DNA from: a virus
DNA length: 28,002 bases
Virus record (IMG/VR): IMGVR_UViG_3300035703_004048
Span: 1 to 28,002 of that record
Reading direction: 5' to 3' (one strand)
Shown: positions 18,222 through 26,914 of the stretch, piece after piece
Layout: every line of letters starts with the position of its first letter
Position numbering within the stretch: position 1 is the stretch's first letter
Notes under the pieces: model-generated
Told to the model about the DNA's origin: nothing
The model's input: the letters and a program-made list of their open reading frames with translations, nothing else
Databases searched by the model: none
Position numbers and translations under genes: made by a program

Positions 18222-19063
18222 GGACCGTCACGTTCAAGAGTGTGCTGCACGGTGTCGCCAGTTCGCTGGGGCTGGATCCCGCAACCAATTTCACATCGGC
18301 TCAAGCCGAGGGTCTCACCCGGTATATCAACAAACATCTCCGCAGGGCTTGGGAGATTTATCCGTGGCCGGAGCTGACGATACGCGAAGAGCGGTTCTTT
18401 CGGGCCGCCTACAACGCCGCGACCACCTACGGGTTGGGGGCGGAGGTGTATGGGAACGGCGGTTACTACGCGTCGGCCCAGGCCGCGAACACCAACCAAC
18501 TGCTCACGAACACCGCGTGGTGGACGCCGCTCACGGAGTTCTCGCGGTATATCGACCTGGAGCAGACGGGCAAAACACCGATCGGCGAGGTGGCCGAGGT
18601 GTGGACCACGCAACCCTATCTTTCGCCGTCGATGGATCGAGTGGTGCCGTTCCGAATCGGCTCGGACAGGATCGAACTGGACCCCATCGGGGTGCTCTCG
18701 GCTTGGGTGGAATATCGGATCCGACCCAGTGAGATGAGCGCCACCACGCATTCCACGCTCACCACGTATGCCGCCGGGGATCGTGTGTATCTCGCCGCCA
18801 CGGGCCAGACATACAGGGCCCTTGCGACCAACACCAACCAGGTGCCCAACGTCGCGCCGACTTTCTGGGCGGTGGAACCCTTCCCGTACGTGCTCGCCCC
18901 GCATGTGACGCACGCCGCGTATGCCGACGCCCTGCGCGAGGACGGGCAACACGACAAAGCCCGCATCGAACGCAGCGAGGCCGAGAGCCTGCTCGACGAT
19001 GAGATGGACAAAGTAAACCAGCAGCAACGTCAAACCGCCCGCGCATTTGCGCGTCTGGCCTGA
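18218..19063 (+). CDS. head-tail adaptor/tail tubular-like protein
   Basis: The first half of this 281-residue protein has the helical pattern of connector/adaptor proteins (LTRYINKHLRRAWEIYPWPE then LTIREERFFRAAY). The second half has a chitin-binding-like beta domain, STLTTYAAGDRVYLAATGQT then YRALATNTNQVPN. The final helix is KARIERSEAESLLDDEMDKV then NQQQRQTAR. Its likely role is joining the portal to the tail or nozzle. The start overlaps its upstream neighbour as ATGA. Named by layout, not by a family hit. Confidence 0.6.
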   Translation: MRTVTFKSVLHGVASSLGLDPATNFTSAQAEGLTRYINKHLRRAWEIYPWPELTIREERFFRAAYNAATTYGLGAEVYGNGGYYASAQAANTNQLLTNTAWWTPLTEFSRYIDLEQTGKTPIGEVAEVWTTQPYLSPSMDRVVPFRIGSDRIELDPIGVLSAWVEYRIRPSEMSATTHSTLTTYAAGDRVYLAATGQTYRALATNTNQVPNVAPTFWAVEPFPYVLAPHVTHAAYADALREDGQHDKARIERSEAESLLDDEMDKVNQQQRQTARAFARLA

Positions 19064-19075
19064 TCCACACATTTT

Positions 19076-21253
19076 ATGAAAAGCCTTATTTACGGTCACA
19101 CCTCCACGGGCAAAGCGTTGCCGGTCAAAGTCGACAACGACGGCGCCCTCATGACGGGGAACGTTGAGACGCCCTTCCGCGAGACGTTTGAATCTTGGCC
19201 CTCTCCGGAATGGACCGAGACCAAAGCCCCCGGCGACATTGTGACCGTGGACGGCAACGCCCTCGGAGCGTCGTACCTTGCGATCTCTCTGAGCCCGCTG
19301 TACGCCGGAACCGAGACGTTTGTCGATACGGTGGACACGTTCAGCATGCCTTTTGATTTGGCGGTGGGGTTGCACCTCAGTCAGAACACATGGGGTCAGG
19401 ATTGTTCCGTGGAGTTCATCGACGTGGACGAGATCCCGGCGGTGGCGGACATGGAGATTTCCGCGATTTCTCAGACCACTACGGTTTTGACCGTGGACAC
19501 CGTGCTCCCGCACAACCTAGTCCCAGGCAAACGCATTGGGATCCGGGGGTGCGCCAACGCGGTGGTCAATTACCCGTCACTCGTTGTGGCGGCGATCGCC
19601 AGTCCCACGCAGTTCACCGTGACCGGCGGTCCGAACTCCACGTTGCCGTCACAGACCGTGACCAATCCGGCCGGGGCAAAAGGGTTTGTGTATTTCCGGC
19701 CCGCGCTGTCCAGCCGGCGCAACGGAACCGCCCTGCATTTTGAAAGCTCGACCGCCACGCTCGGGTTCACTTATGCCCGCGCTTCTGCCGGGGACGCGCT
19801 CCCGTTTGCATCGGGCTCAGGCAACGCGGTCAACGCACGGCAGGCAACCACGGTGGGCACCACCGCCAGCGTGCCGCTCGTGGCCAGCTCGCCCTACACG
19901 TATACCTTTACGCCAACCAACGAATACCGGATGACGCTGATGGAAGATCGGCTTCAGTGGTCAGATACCCCGGTCGATTCCATTGCCCTTAGCAACGCCC
20001 GCGTGACGCGGACGCAAGTCGTGCCGAATCCGGCGAAACGTTACCGGGTGCGCTTGAAAGCGCGGAACGAGCCTTCGCTGACGGTCCCGTCCGCGCAGGT
20101 CGTGACGGTGAGCAAAGCGGGGGCAACCACCGCGACCGTGGTCACGGCAGCGGCGCACGGGTTGGTCACGGGCGATTTGATTGTGGGTTACGGGCAACGC
20201 GACACCGGCACCGGTTTTTATCCCGCGCTGACGACACCCGCAGCGGTGACGGTCGTTGACGCGACCACGTTTACGGTGGTGTGGGGAACCCTCGCCACCA
20301 ACACCAGTTTCGGCGGCTATATCGCCAAGGTCAACGCGGCGTGTCCCGTGCCAGGAGCCGTCTCGCAGTCGATCCAATCGGCGGTAAAAACCACCTTGGC
20401 GGACGGCCAACACCAAGTCGTTCTCGTGGGTTCGGCTACTTGGGCCGGGGGCCTTGTCATCGGGGACGAAGTGGAAATTCTTGGTTGTCGGGATGCCGTC
20501 AACGGCCTGACCAGCATCGGGATTGACGGCACCTGGAAGGTGGCGAACCTTGCGACGACCACGCTGACGTTGGTCAACGTCCCCGGCTCCTCGCCGACGG
20601 TGCCCGATTTCGCCTTGGTCAACTGCGGAGGGGCCGTCATCAAACGCACCACCATGCGGGTTTCGTATTTGCGGCCAACGGAATTTGAGCGCCAGCGTGT
20701 GGAAATGTTGCCAAGACCCGCAAACGATGCTGCCAGCTCGGCGCCTGTTTCCGGCACCGTGACGGTTTCTTCGGGAACGGTTGCCTCCGCTGGCACGGTG
20801 GCGGTAGACGCCGCGATCGGCAACCCCGTCACCGCCGGTCTGCGGGCATCCAACGCCAACATCGCCGCCATGTCGGCCGCCGGTGACAGCGTTGGCTGGC
20901 TGGGCACGATGATCGGCGCGGGCATCGTCAAACCTTACGCACTTCCCGAAGCGCAGTTCGACGCGTCCCTCGCACTTACGACCACCACAGCCGCAGCCAT
21001 CGCAGCCGCCGCCGGCGCAGGAATCAAGAGGCACCTGGTCGCCGTTCAGGCCATCAACACCGGCGCCGCCGTGGTCGACCTCATCGTCTTGGACGGCGCA
21101 ACCGAACGGTGGCGCTTGCCGTTGCCGGTCAACGTTCCGGTGGACGTTGAGTTTCCCACCCACCTCACCGTCACGGCCAACACCGCGCTCAACGCCAACC
21201 TCTCCGCCGCCGGCACCGTCCGCGCCAACTTCCAGGGCTACACCGCTCCCTAA
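19076..21253 (+). CDS. large beta-rich virion structural protein
   Basis: This 725-residue protein is Thr/Val/Ala-rich and almost all beta. After an N-terminal domain (MKSLIYGHTSTGKALPVKVD) it holds three copies of an HGL-type beta module: TVDTVLPHNLVPGKRIGIRG, TVVTAAAHGLVTGDLIVGYG and VGSATWAGGLVIGDEVEILG. Each is followed by a strand ending TFTV or TLTLV. The C-terminal region is Ala-rich with a beta end. It is probably exposed on the virion (tail, spike base or head fibre), but which part cannot be told. The leader CACACATTTT before the ATG has no Shine-Dalgarno. Confidence 0.65.
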   Translation: MKSLIYGHTSTGKALPVKVDNDGALMTGNVETPFRETFESWPSPEWTETKAPGDIVTVDGNALGASYLAISLSPLYAGTETFVDTVDTFSMPFDLAVGLHLSQNTWGQDCSVEFIDVDEIPAVADMEISAISQTTTVLTVDTVLPHNLVPGKRIGIRGCANAVVNYPSLVVAAIASPTQFTVTGGPNSTLPSQTVTNPAGAKGFVYFRPALSSRRNGTALHFESSTATLGFTYARASAGDALPFASGSGNAVNARQATTVGTTASVPLVASSPYTYTFTPTNEYRMTLMEDRLQWSDTPVDSIALSNARVTRTQVVPNPAKRYRVRLKARNEPSLTVPSAQVVTVSKAGATTATVVTAAAHGLVTGDLIVGYGQRDTGTGFYPALTTPAAVTVVDATTFTVVWGTLATNTSFGGYIAKVNAACPVPGAVSQSIQSAVKTTLADGQHQVVLVGSATWAGGLVIGDEVEILGCRDAVNGLTSIGIDGTWKVANLATTTLTLVNVPGSSPTVPDFALVNCGGAVIKRTTMRVSYLRPTEFERQRVEMLPRPANDAASSAPVSGTVTVSSGTVASAGTVAVDAAIGNPVTAGLRASNANIAAMSAAGDSVGWLGTMIGAGIVKPYALPEAQFDASLALTTTTAAAIAAAAGAGIKRHLVAVQAINTGAAVVDLIVLDGATERWRLPLPVNVPVDVEFPTHLTVTANTALNANLSAAGTVRANFQGYTAP

Positions 21254-21262
21254 CAATCACTT

Positions 21263-21475
21263 ATGAAACTCGTCTCCATCGCCATTTCCTACCCCGCCGG
21301 GTCCGTCACCTGCCAGTGTATGCTCCTGGTCCAAGACAACCCGGTTGTGGTCCCGTTCACCGTGGCCGAGTCGTTGCTTTACGCAGCGGCCGCAGATCGC
21401 GGCGCAGACACTTGGGAGAACGAAGACGTCTGCCTCGTGGGCTCGCAGATCGTCGGGCAACCCATCACGCTCTAA
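21263..21475 (+). CDS. small hypothetical protein, 70 aa
   Basis: This 70-residue protein (MKLVSIAISYPAGSVTCQCM then LLVQDNPVVVPFTVAESLLY) is beta-rich at the N-terminus and helical later. The stop overlaps the next gene as TAATG. Function unknown. Position between virion and lysis genes gives no clear clue. Confidence 0.55.
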   Translation: MKLVSIAISYPAGSVTCQCMLLVQDNPVVVPFTVAESLLYAAAADRGADTWENEDVCLVGSQIVGQPITL

Positions 21476-21744
21476 TGTCCGCCGACCCGGATCTCCTCCA
21501 TCTGCTTCCCGAAGCGGGCCCCACGGTGCTTTTGGCCGTGGCGGTGCTGGCCCTCTGGAAACGGGACGAGAAACGCGACAAGGAACGGTTGGAGATCGGC
21601 ACCCGGCGCGATGAACGCATCTCGGCGCTGGAGGCCAAGCAGGATCAGCACGCTTCCCAATACCGGGAGCTCGCAGAACGAATGGCCGATGTGGTGTCGG
21701 AAACCAAACACGTCATGGAGAAGGTGCTCCAAAAGCTGGGATGA
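21475..21744 (+). CDS. single-span membrane protein with coiled coil
   Basis: This 89-residue protein has one N-terminal membrane helix (GPTVLLAVAVLALW, residues 15-28). A long charged coiled coil follows (KRDEKRDKERLEIGTRRDER then ISALEAKQDQHASQYRELAE). This layout fits an inner-membrane spanin (Rz-like) or a small holin-accessory protein. The next gene, a secreted Cys-rich protein, overlaps it by ATGA, as spanin pairs often do. The call remains tentative because no spanin family match can be tested. Confidence 0.6.
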   Translation: MSADPDLLHLLPEAGPTVLLAVAVLALWKRDEKRDKERLEIGTRRDERISALEAKQDQHASQYRELAERMADVVSETKHVMEKVLQKLG

Positions 21745-21953
21745 ACCGCTGGCTGGTGCCGTGGCTCGTGGCTGCGGCCCTCGCAATCCCAGGCGCACGG
21801 GCCTGTCGCCAATGTTACCGCGAATGCACCGGCACCCATTGGATTTCCAGCAGCGGGATCCGACACAACAAAGACTGCCGTTATTTCAAGAACTGCCGGG
21901 GCCGACTCGGTCCATCCAACGAATGCAAACCATGCAACCTTTGCGGCGGATAA
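21741..21953 (+). CDS. secreted Cys-rich protein
   Basis: This 70-residue protein has an N-terminal signal peptide (MNRWLVPWLVAAALAIPGAR), with an ARA cleavage site before C22. The mature part has eight Cys (22, 25, 29, 46, 52, 62, 65, 68) in the pattern CxxC...C...RHNxxCRYF...CxxCxLCGG. The THWISSSGIRHN segment resembles a small motif I recall in phage and bacterial secreted proteins. It may be disulphide-bonded or metal-binding in the periplasm. The A-R-A-C context could also be a lipoprotein signal, though position -3 is atypical. Confidence 0.6.
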   Translation: MNRWLVPWLVAAALAIPGARACRQCYRECTGTHWISSSGIRHNKDCRYFKNCRGRLGPSNECKPCNLCGG

Positions 21954-22387
21954 CCCGGTTCTCGGGAAGCGCGTTCACCCGGCAACTCGCACGCCGGGAG
22001 ATCCTCGACCGTGGGCTCTCTCTCAAGTGGTGGAGCGAGTTCCAGCAGGATCTCCCCGTTTACACCGTGGCAGCCGCCGGGTTTGTGATTCCGGCGGGGT
22101 TCATGACCGACGGCGCCAGCGTGCCCCGGGCGGTGTGGGCCGTGTTGGCCAGCTCCGACCCCGATATTCTCTACCCGGCGTTTGCCCACGATTACCTTTA
22201 CGCCGTGTGGGGGAAGATCCCCAACGGGCTCACGCTCACCCGGCAGCAATGCGATGAGACCCTGCGCGAGCTGATGCTGGCCATCGGCGCGCCCGCGTGG
22301 AAAACCGCCCTGGTGTATGCCGCCGTGCGGGCCGGGGGCCAGGCCGCTTGGGACCGGGACGACACCAAGAAACTCATGTTCACCTGA
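21932..22387 (+). CDS. DUF1353 family protein
   Basis: This 151-residue protein matches DUF1353 by the pattern FVIPAGFMTDGASVPRAVWA, then LYPAFAHDYLYAV, then QQCDETLRELMLAIGAPAWK. The family is common in phages near lysis or tail genes and has no proven function; its conserved Asp/Ser/His positions suggest an enzyme-like core. Two ATGs, 21923 and 21932, are both possible. The start lies inside the end of the Cys-rich gene, so translation is coupled. The stop overlaps the next small ATG as TGATG. Confidence 0.75.
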   Translation: MQPLRRITRFSGSAFTRQLARREILDRGLSLKWWSEFQQDLPVYTVAAAGFVIPAGFMTDGASVPRAVWAVLASSDPDILYPAFAHDYLYAVWGKIPNGLTLTRQQCDETLRELMLAIGAPAWKTALVYAAVRAGGQAAWDRDDTKKLMFT

Positions 22388-22455
22388 TGCCGCTCTTGCA
22401 CCGTCACATTCTCGCATCCGCCCTGCTCGCCTTTTATCTATGGCTGACTCTCTAA
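22387..22455 (+). CDS. 22-residue hydrophobic peptide
   Basis: The frame between the DUF1353 gene and the cysteine enzyme encodes a 22-aa peptide with a basic start (MPLLHRHILASALLAFYLWL then TL) and one membrane helix. TGATG couples it to the upstream stop, and its end overlaps the next gene start by 16 bases. It could be a lysis or leader peptide, or only a device for coupled reinitiation. No Shine-Dalgarno is obvious. Confidence 0.4.
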   Translation: MPLLHRHILASALLAFYLWLTL

Positions 22456-23000
22456 TTCTCCCGCCCGCACGGCCTAGGCTCACCGCCGACGCGGTGCGCA
22501 AGTTGCTCGCGCATCACGGCGTGACCGAGGCCGTCGCCATGCTCGGTGTGCGCGGGTATTACCGCGACACCATGGGCGTGCCCGGCGAGAACGACCGGGG
22601 CATTTACGACGACGCGATCTTTATCCAGGCTCCGGCCGTCACCGCCGCGTTCAACGCCAACACCGACCCCAGCCGTCACCGGCAAGGGATCGCCTCGCTC
22701 CGGTGCGGCACGTGGCGGTATCGGATCGGCATTCACGGGCTGAGCAAACCGCGCAAGGACCAATACGTGGCGCTGGTCCAGGCGGCGCCCGTCACGGTGG
22801 ACCGCGACAACGCCGCCGCCGAGACCGGGTGGTTCGGCATCAACATCCACCGGGGCGGGTTTGGAACGACCTCCTCGCTCGGGTGCCAGACCATTTACCC
22901 GGACCAATGGCGGGCGTTCATCGCCTCGGTCCAAGACCAACTCGCCCGCAACAATCAACACACGCTCCCTTACGTTCTCATTGAAGGCCCCGTCGCATGA
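22440..23000 (+). CDS. L,D-transpeptidase-like cysteine enzyme (lysis candidate)
   Basis: This 186-residue protein has GVRGYYRDTMGVPGENDRGI near its start. A YkuD-like catalytic segment, GINIHRGGFGTTSSLGCQT, holds His137, Ser146 and Cys149; the family's [S/T]HGC motif appears here as SLGC. By recall this is a frequent phage protein near lysis genes. It probably acts on peptidoglycan, as an endolysin or cell-wall cross-link enzyme. No signal peptide is seen, so export would need a holin or other route. It ends in an ATGA overlap with the portal gene. Confidence 0.65.
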   Translation: MADSLILPPARPRLTADAVRKLLAHHGVTEAVAMLGVRGYYRDTMGVPGENDRGIYDDAIFIQAPAVTAAFNANTDPSRHRQGIASLRCGTWRYRIGIHGLSKPRKDQYVALVQAAPVTVDRDNAAAETGWFGINIHRGGFGTTSSLGCQTIYPDQWRAFIASVQDQLARNNQHTLPYVLIEGPVA

Positions 23001-25114
23001 ACGATTTCCTGACCTCCGCCGATCCCGCAGTGTCCGACATTTTGAAGGAACTCCAGGATTGCCTCACCAATTCCAGCGGGTTGACCAATCAGCAGGAGGC
23101 CGACTGGCGGACCCGGATGTGCCTCTGGACCGGGCAGAGCGACGATGGGCGGAAATGGAAGGATCGCCTCGGGGTGGACCCCATGCCGTGGAACGGCGCG
23201 AGCGATCAGAGGGTGCGTGCCGTGGACGAGGTGATTAACGAACAGGTCGCCCTCATGCTGGAGGCGTTCTCGCGCTCGATGGTGCAGGTCACTTCCAGCC
23301 GGGGCGACAGCATGGGCGCGTCCCAACTCGTGAACCATATCCTGACGTGGCTGTTCAAGGTCCATCTCCGGAGCGACCTGGAACGCGAGCTGGAGCTGTA
23401 TGCCAACTACCGCCAGCAATACGGCATGGCCGTGATGGGCGTGTGGTGGGAACAACGGCGGCAACTGGAGAACGAGGAGATCGACCTGGAGAAGACCTAC
23501 GCGGACGCCCAGGACAATCCGGAGAAACTCACCAGCCTCGCCTTGCTCGTGGAGAAACTCCAGGATCCGCTGGCCGAGGAGGAAATGCTGGCGTTTATCC
23601 GGGGATATTCCGAGAGCATCTCGAAGAAACAGGCCCGGGTGATCCTCAACGAACTGCGCGAGACCGGCCGCAGCCTGGTGCCCCGCGAGACGATGCTTTC
23701 CTCGCTCCCGTGCTGGGAGGCGCTCCGCCCGTTTGTGGATGTGTTCTTTCCCGTGGCCACCAAGAGCATGCAGGCGGCCCGCTGGATCGCGAAGATCGAA
23801 TGGGTGACCGCCACCGAACTGGCCGACCGCGCCACCACGGACGATTACGACGAGGCGTTCATCGACGCCGCGCTCAAGACCAAGGGCAAAGATTGGGAGG
23901 GCAACATCCTCCAGACCGCCACCGACTGGACCCGGGCCCGCCGGGGGTCCACCAGCCCGTTCCTTGAGGATGTGGAGGATCTCATCCAAATCTTCCACGT
24001 TTACCGCCGGGGCACGGACACCGACACGGGTGTGCCCGCGATTTATTGCACGGTCATCTCGCCGCATGTGCCCAAGCTGGCGGCGAAACATGAGTTGCTC
24101 CCCTACAAACACGGCCGGTTCCCGTTCGTGGCCGGGGTGCGCGAATACGTGGGCCGGTCCATGAGCGAAAGCCGGAGCGTGCCGGAGCTGGGGAAATCCC
24201 TCCAGGACAGCATCAAAGCCCAGAGCGACGCCCGGACGGACTACACCAGCATCGCCACCATCCCGCCCGTGATCGTCCCGCCCAACCGCGGCAAAACCCG
24301 GCTGGAGTTCGGGCCCGGGGTGCAACACACCGAACGCCGCTCGGGGGAACTGCGCTGGATGGCGCCGCCGCCGGGGAACCTCGGGGCGTCGGTGGAGGTG
24401 GAACGCAGCAGCCAGGAACGGCTTGACCGGTATTTCGGACGGAACACCCAGACGGTGAACCCGGTGCTCTCGCAGCTTTTGCAGACCCGCTTGGTGAACA
24501 AGTTCCTGAGCGAGGTGCAGGAGATGGCGACCCAGACCGTGCAGCTCGCCCAGCAGTATCTCCCGGAGACCACCGTGGAACGGATCACGGGCGGGCAACG
24601 GGTGCCGTTCAGCGTGAGCCGGGACGAGATCCAGGGCCAGTTTGATATCCGGATCGCGTTCGACGTGGCCAATCTCGACCGGGAATTGCTCAAGCAAAAG
24701 CTGGAGTTTCTCCAGGGGGTCATGGGCATGGATCAAACCGGACAGGTGGACCGGGCCGGGGCGGTCAACTGGGCGATGGGCTCGTTCGATCCGCTCCTGG
24801 CGCAGCAGCTCGTGGGCGATCCCCAGGCGGTGGCCGCGAACGAGACCGAGGACGAACAGAAGAATTTCGCGCTCATCACCAGCGGGGTGGAACCGCCCAT
24901 GCGCGAGTCCGGACAGAACTATCAACTCCGGTTGCAGACCCTCATGGGGATCGTCCAGCAGAACCCGGCAGCGGCGCAGAGCCTGGAAGTGCGGGCGGAT
25001 CGCAAGGCGCTCTTCGAGAACCGGGTGAAACATCTTCAGTTCATGATCCAGCAGCAGACCAACGCCAACACGGGAAGGACCGGGGCGGAGCCGCTCATGG
25101 AGCCGACCGCCTGA
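22997..25114 (+). CDS. portal protein
   Basis: This 705-residue protein looks like a podovirus-type portal: a helix-rich N-terminal half with the RVRAVDEVINEQVALMLEAF segment, a clip/stem region and a long C-terminal Gln-rich helix (LQTLMGIVQQNPAAAQSLEV then RADRKALFENRVKHLQFMIQ). It forms the dodecameric ring through which DNA enters. The length fits P22- or SU10-type portals. The ATG overlaps the upstream stop as ATGA. It lies about 10 kb downstream of the terminase and after the lysis-like genes, an uncommon position. Family naming is by size, composition and context. Confidence 0.8.
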   Translation: MNDFLTSADPAVSDILKELQDCLTNSSGLTNQQEADWRTRMCLWTGQSDDGRKWKDRLGVDPMPWNGASDQRVRAVDEVINEQVALMLEAFSRSMVQVTSSRGDSMGASQLVNHILTWLFKVHLRSDLERELELYANYRQQYGMAVMGVWWEQRRQLENEEIDLEKTYADAQDNPEKLTSLALLVEKLQDPLAEEEMLAFIRGYSESISKKQARVILNELRETGRSLVPRETMLSSLPCWEALRPFVDVFFPVATKSMQAARWIAKIEWVTATELADRATTDDYDEAFIDAALKTKGKDWEGNILQTATDWTRARRGSTSPFLEDVEDLIQIFHVYRRGTDTDTGVPAIYCTVISPHVPKLAAKHELLPYKHGRFPFVAGVREYVGRSMSESRSVPELGKSLQDSIKAQSDARTDYTSIATIPPVIVPPNRGKTRLEFGPGVQHTERRSGELRWMAPPPGNLGASVEVERSSQERLDRYFGRNTQTVNPVLSQLLQTRLVNKFLSEVQEMATQTVQLAQQYLPETTVERITGGQRVPFSVSRDEIQGQFDIRIAFDVANLDRELLKQKLEFLQGVMGMDQTGQVDRAGAVNWAMGSFDPLLAQQLVGDPQAVAANETEDEQKNFALITSGVEPPMRESGQNYQLRLQTLMGIVQQNPAAAQSLEVRADRKALFENRVKHLQFMIQQQTNANTGRTGAEPLMEPTA

Positions 25115-25138
25115 CGAGCCTTCATTTCCCGCTTTTCC

Positions 25139-26914
25139 GTGGTTTCCGCACCGCAGCTTTGCCAGCGGTGCCGCCCCGCTTTCACTGTCTTTCCCGTGCG
25201 TTACGAACGAGCCACACAGAACGATGCCGAGAGCCGCGTGGACGGCGATTCTGTGTTCCTCGGCGTGAACACGAAGCTCCGCAAGGAATTGCTGGACCCG
25301 GGCTGGTGCGCGGGGGCGACGAACAAGGTGTTCGCCACGGGCGCAGCCGACACACGGCCCGGGTTTCGGATGCCGGTGAGTCACCGGATCGGCACGGCGG
25401 CGCTCCCGGCCAACACCTACATTCGCGGCTCGGGGGTTTACTCCGACCCGGACGGCGTGGAATACATCGTTCACGCGGCAAGCGACCGGGCTTATTTCAC
25501 CCGGGAAAACAGCTCGGGGTTCAGCATCGCTTACACGGGACTCTCGACCTCCGACCCCATCGAGCTGGTGCAGGCGTTCAACCAGGTGCTCCTGTTCCGG
25601 GGTCCGGGCAAGGTGCCTTGGGTGTGGGACGGCGACATCAACACGACGTTTGTGCAGGCCTCGCAGGTGGACCCGGGCGCGGGGCTCAGCCCGATCCCGG
25701 GCGCGACGACGGCGGAGCTCATGGCGAACCGGCTTTTCATCCCCTACAGCCGGGACCAAATCGCCGTTTCCGACCTGCTCGACTACACGGCTTACGACGC
25801 GGCGCTCAATGATTTCAACGTGAACTCCGGGAGCGACGACGCGATTGTGCGCGTGTTCCCGTTCACGAACAACTCGCTCCTGGTGTTCAAGGACCAGAGC
25901 ACGCATCTCATTTCCAACATTTACGGCGACCTCTCCGAGGTGCGGCTCGACCAGATCAACGCGGAGATCGGGTGCGCGGCCCGGCGTTCGGTGGCGATGG
26001 TGGGTGGGGACGTGTTCTTTCTGGCGTCGGACGGGGTCTATCGGGTGCAACAGATCATCCAGGGCCGGCTGCAAACGGGGGCCACTCCGGTGTCCGACCC
26101 CATCACCCCGTTGATCCGGCGGATCAACGAGAACGCCCGGGGCCTGTGCACGGGGGCGGTGTTGGGGCGTTACTACTACCTTGCGGTGCCGCTCGACACG
26201 GCGACCCGGCCCAATGCGCTCCTGGTGTACGACACCGTGACGGACGCCTGGCAGGGCATCCACAAAGGGCCCGTGCCGCAGTCGGCCACGGACCAGGGAT
26301 TGTTCTTCGATAACCTGCTCATCTCGGATTGGGGCGGGGAGAAACGGCTTTACGGGATGTATCACGGACCGGCCGGGGGGTCGGACAATGCGCAGTCCGG
26401 GGCGTTCCTGCTTTACGACGGGGTGACGGATCAATGGAACGGGGTGGAGTATCCCGTGGCGGACCAGATCGAGACCCGGGGATACACCTTCAAAGATCAT
26501 CAGCCGAAGGTGCTGCGCCGGATCAGTTTCAACCTGGAGACGTGGGCGCCGAGTGTGACGGTGGATCTGCTCACGGACGGTTACAACGAGACGACGAGCA
26601 CGGGCCCGGCCATCACCAAAAGCCGGACCCGCTACTACACGCACGGGGTGCCCGACTGGAACCCGAGCAACGCCGCGCTCGATCACGCCACGCCGCGGCG
26701 GGAGGATTACTCCGTGGATCTGGCCGTGCCGATTCTGCTCGACCCGCCCGGGGTGGATTTCGACGCCCGGCAAACGATCCTTGAGAAACGGGCGGTGTCG
26801 GCCACGGCGCGTTCCGTGTCGATGCGGATCAGCAACACGCAAGGCGTCTGCGCGGTGACGGCCACCACGGTGGAGGCCACCAACCCGCAGCGCACCCTGA
26901 AACCACTCGCATGA
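25139..26914 (+). CDS. tail nozzle-like beta-propeller protein
   Basis: This 591-residue protein is built from repeated short beta-strands of propeller type (LLVFKDQSTHLISNIYGDLS, then SVAMVGGDVFFLASDGVYRV, then LLVYDTVTDAWQGIHKG and AFLLYDGVTDQWNGVEY). This fits the gp10/stabilisation or nozzle proteins of short-tailed phages, which close the tail tip. Two GTG starts are possible, at 25139 and at 25196 (residue 20); the second removes 19 low-information residues. No Shine-Dalgarno distinguishes them. Its stop overlaps the fibre gene as ATGA. Confidence 0.65.
   Translation: MVSAPQLCQRCRPAFTVFPVRYERATQNDAESRVDGDSVFLGVNTKLRKELLDPGWCAGATNKVFATGAADTRPGFRMPVSHRIGTAALPANTYIRGSGVYSDPDGVEYIVHAASDRAYFTRENSSGFSIAYTGLSTSDPIELVQAFNQVLLFRGPGKVPWVWDGDINTTFVQASQVDPGAGLSPIPGATTAELMANRLFIPYSRDQIAVSDLLDYTAYDAALNDFNVNSGSDDAIVRVFPFTNNSLLVFKDQSTHLISNIYGDLSEVRLDQINAEIGCAARRSVAMVGGDVFFLASDGVYRVQQIIQGRLQTGATPVSDPITPLIRRINENARGLCTGAVLGRYYYLAVPLDTATRPNALLVYDTVTDAWQGIHKGPVPQSATDQGLFFDNLLISDWGGEKRLYGMYHGPAGGSDNAQSGAFLLYDGVTDQWNGVEYPVADQIETRGYTFKDHQPKVLRRISFNLETWAPSVTVDLLTDGYNETTSTGPAITKSRTRYYTHGVPDWNPSNAALDHATPRREDYSVDLAVPILLDPPGVDFDARQTILEKRAVSATARSVSMRISNTQGVCAVTATTVEATNPQRTLKPLA

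Noticed and set aside
17705-19513. Minus-strand open frame of 602 codons opposite connector genes
   Set aside because: Low-information composition and antisense to a chain of ATGA-coupled genes.
22970-26842. Minus-strand open frame of 1290 codons across portal and nozzle genes
   Set aside because: Same reason: GC3-driven mirror frame opposite a convincing portal and beta-propeller gene, with no domain of its own.
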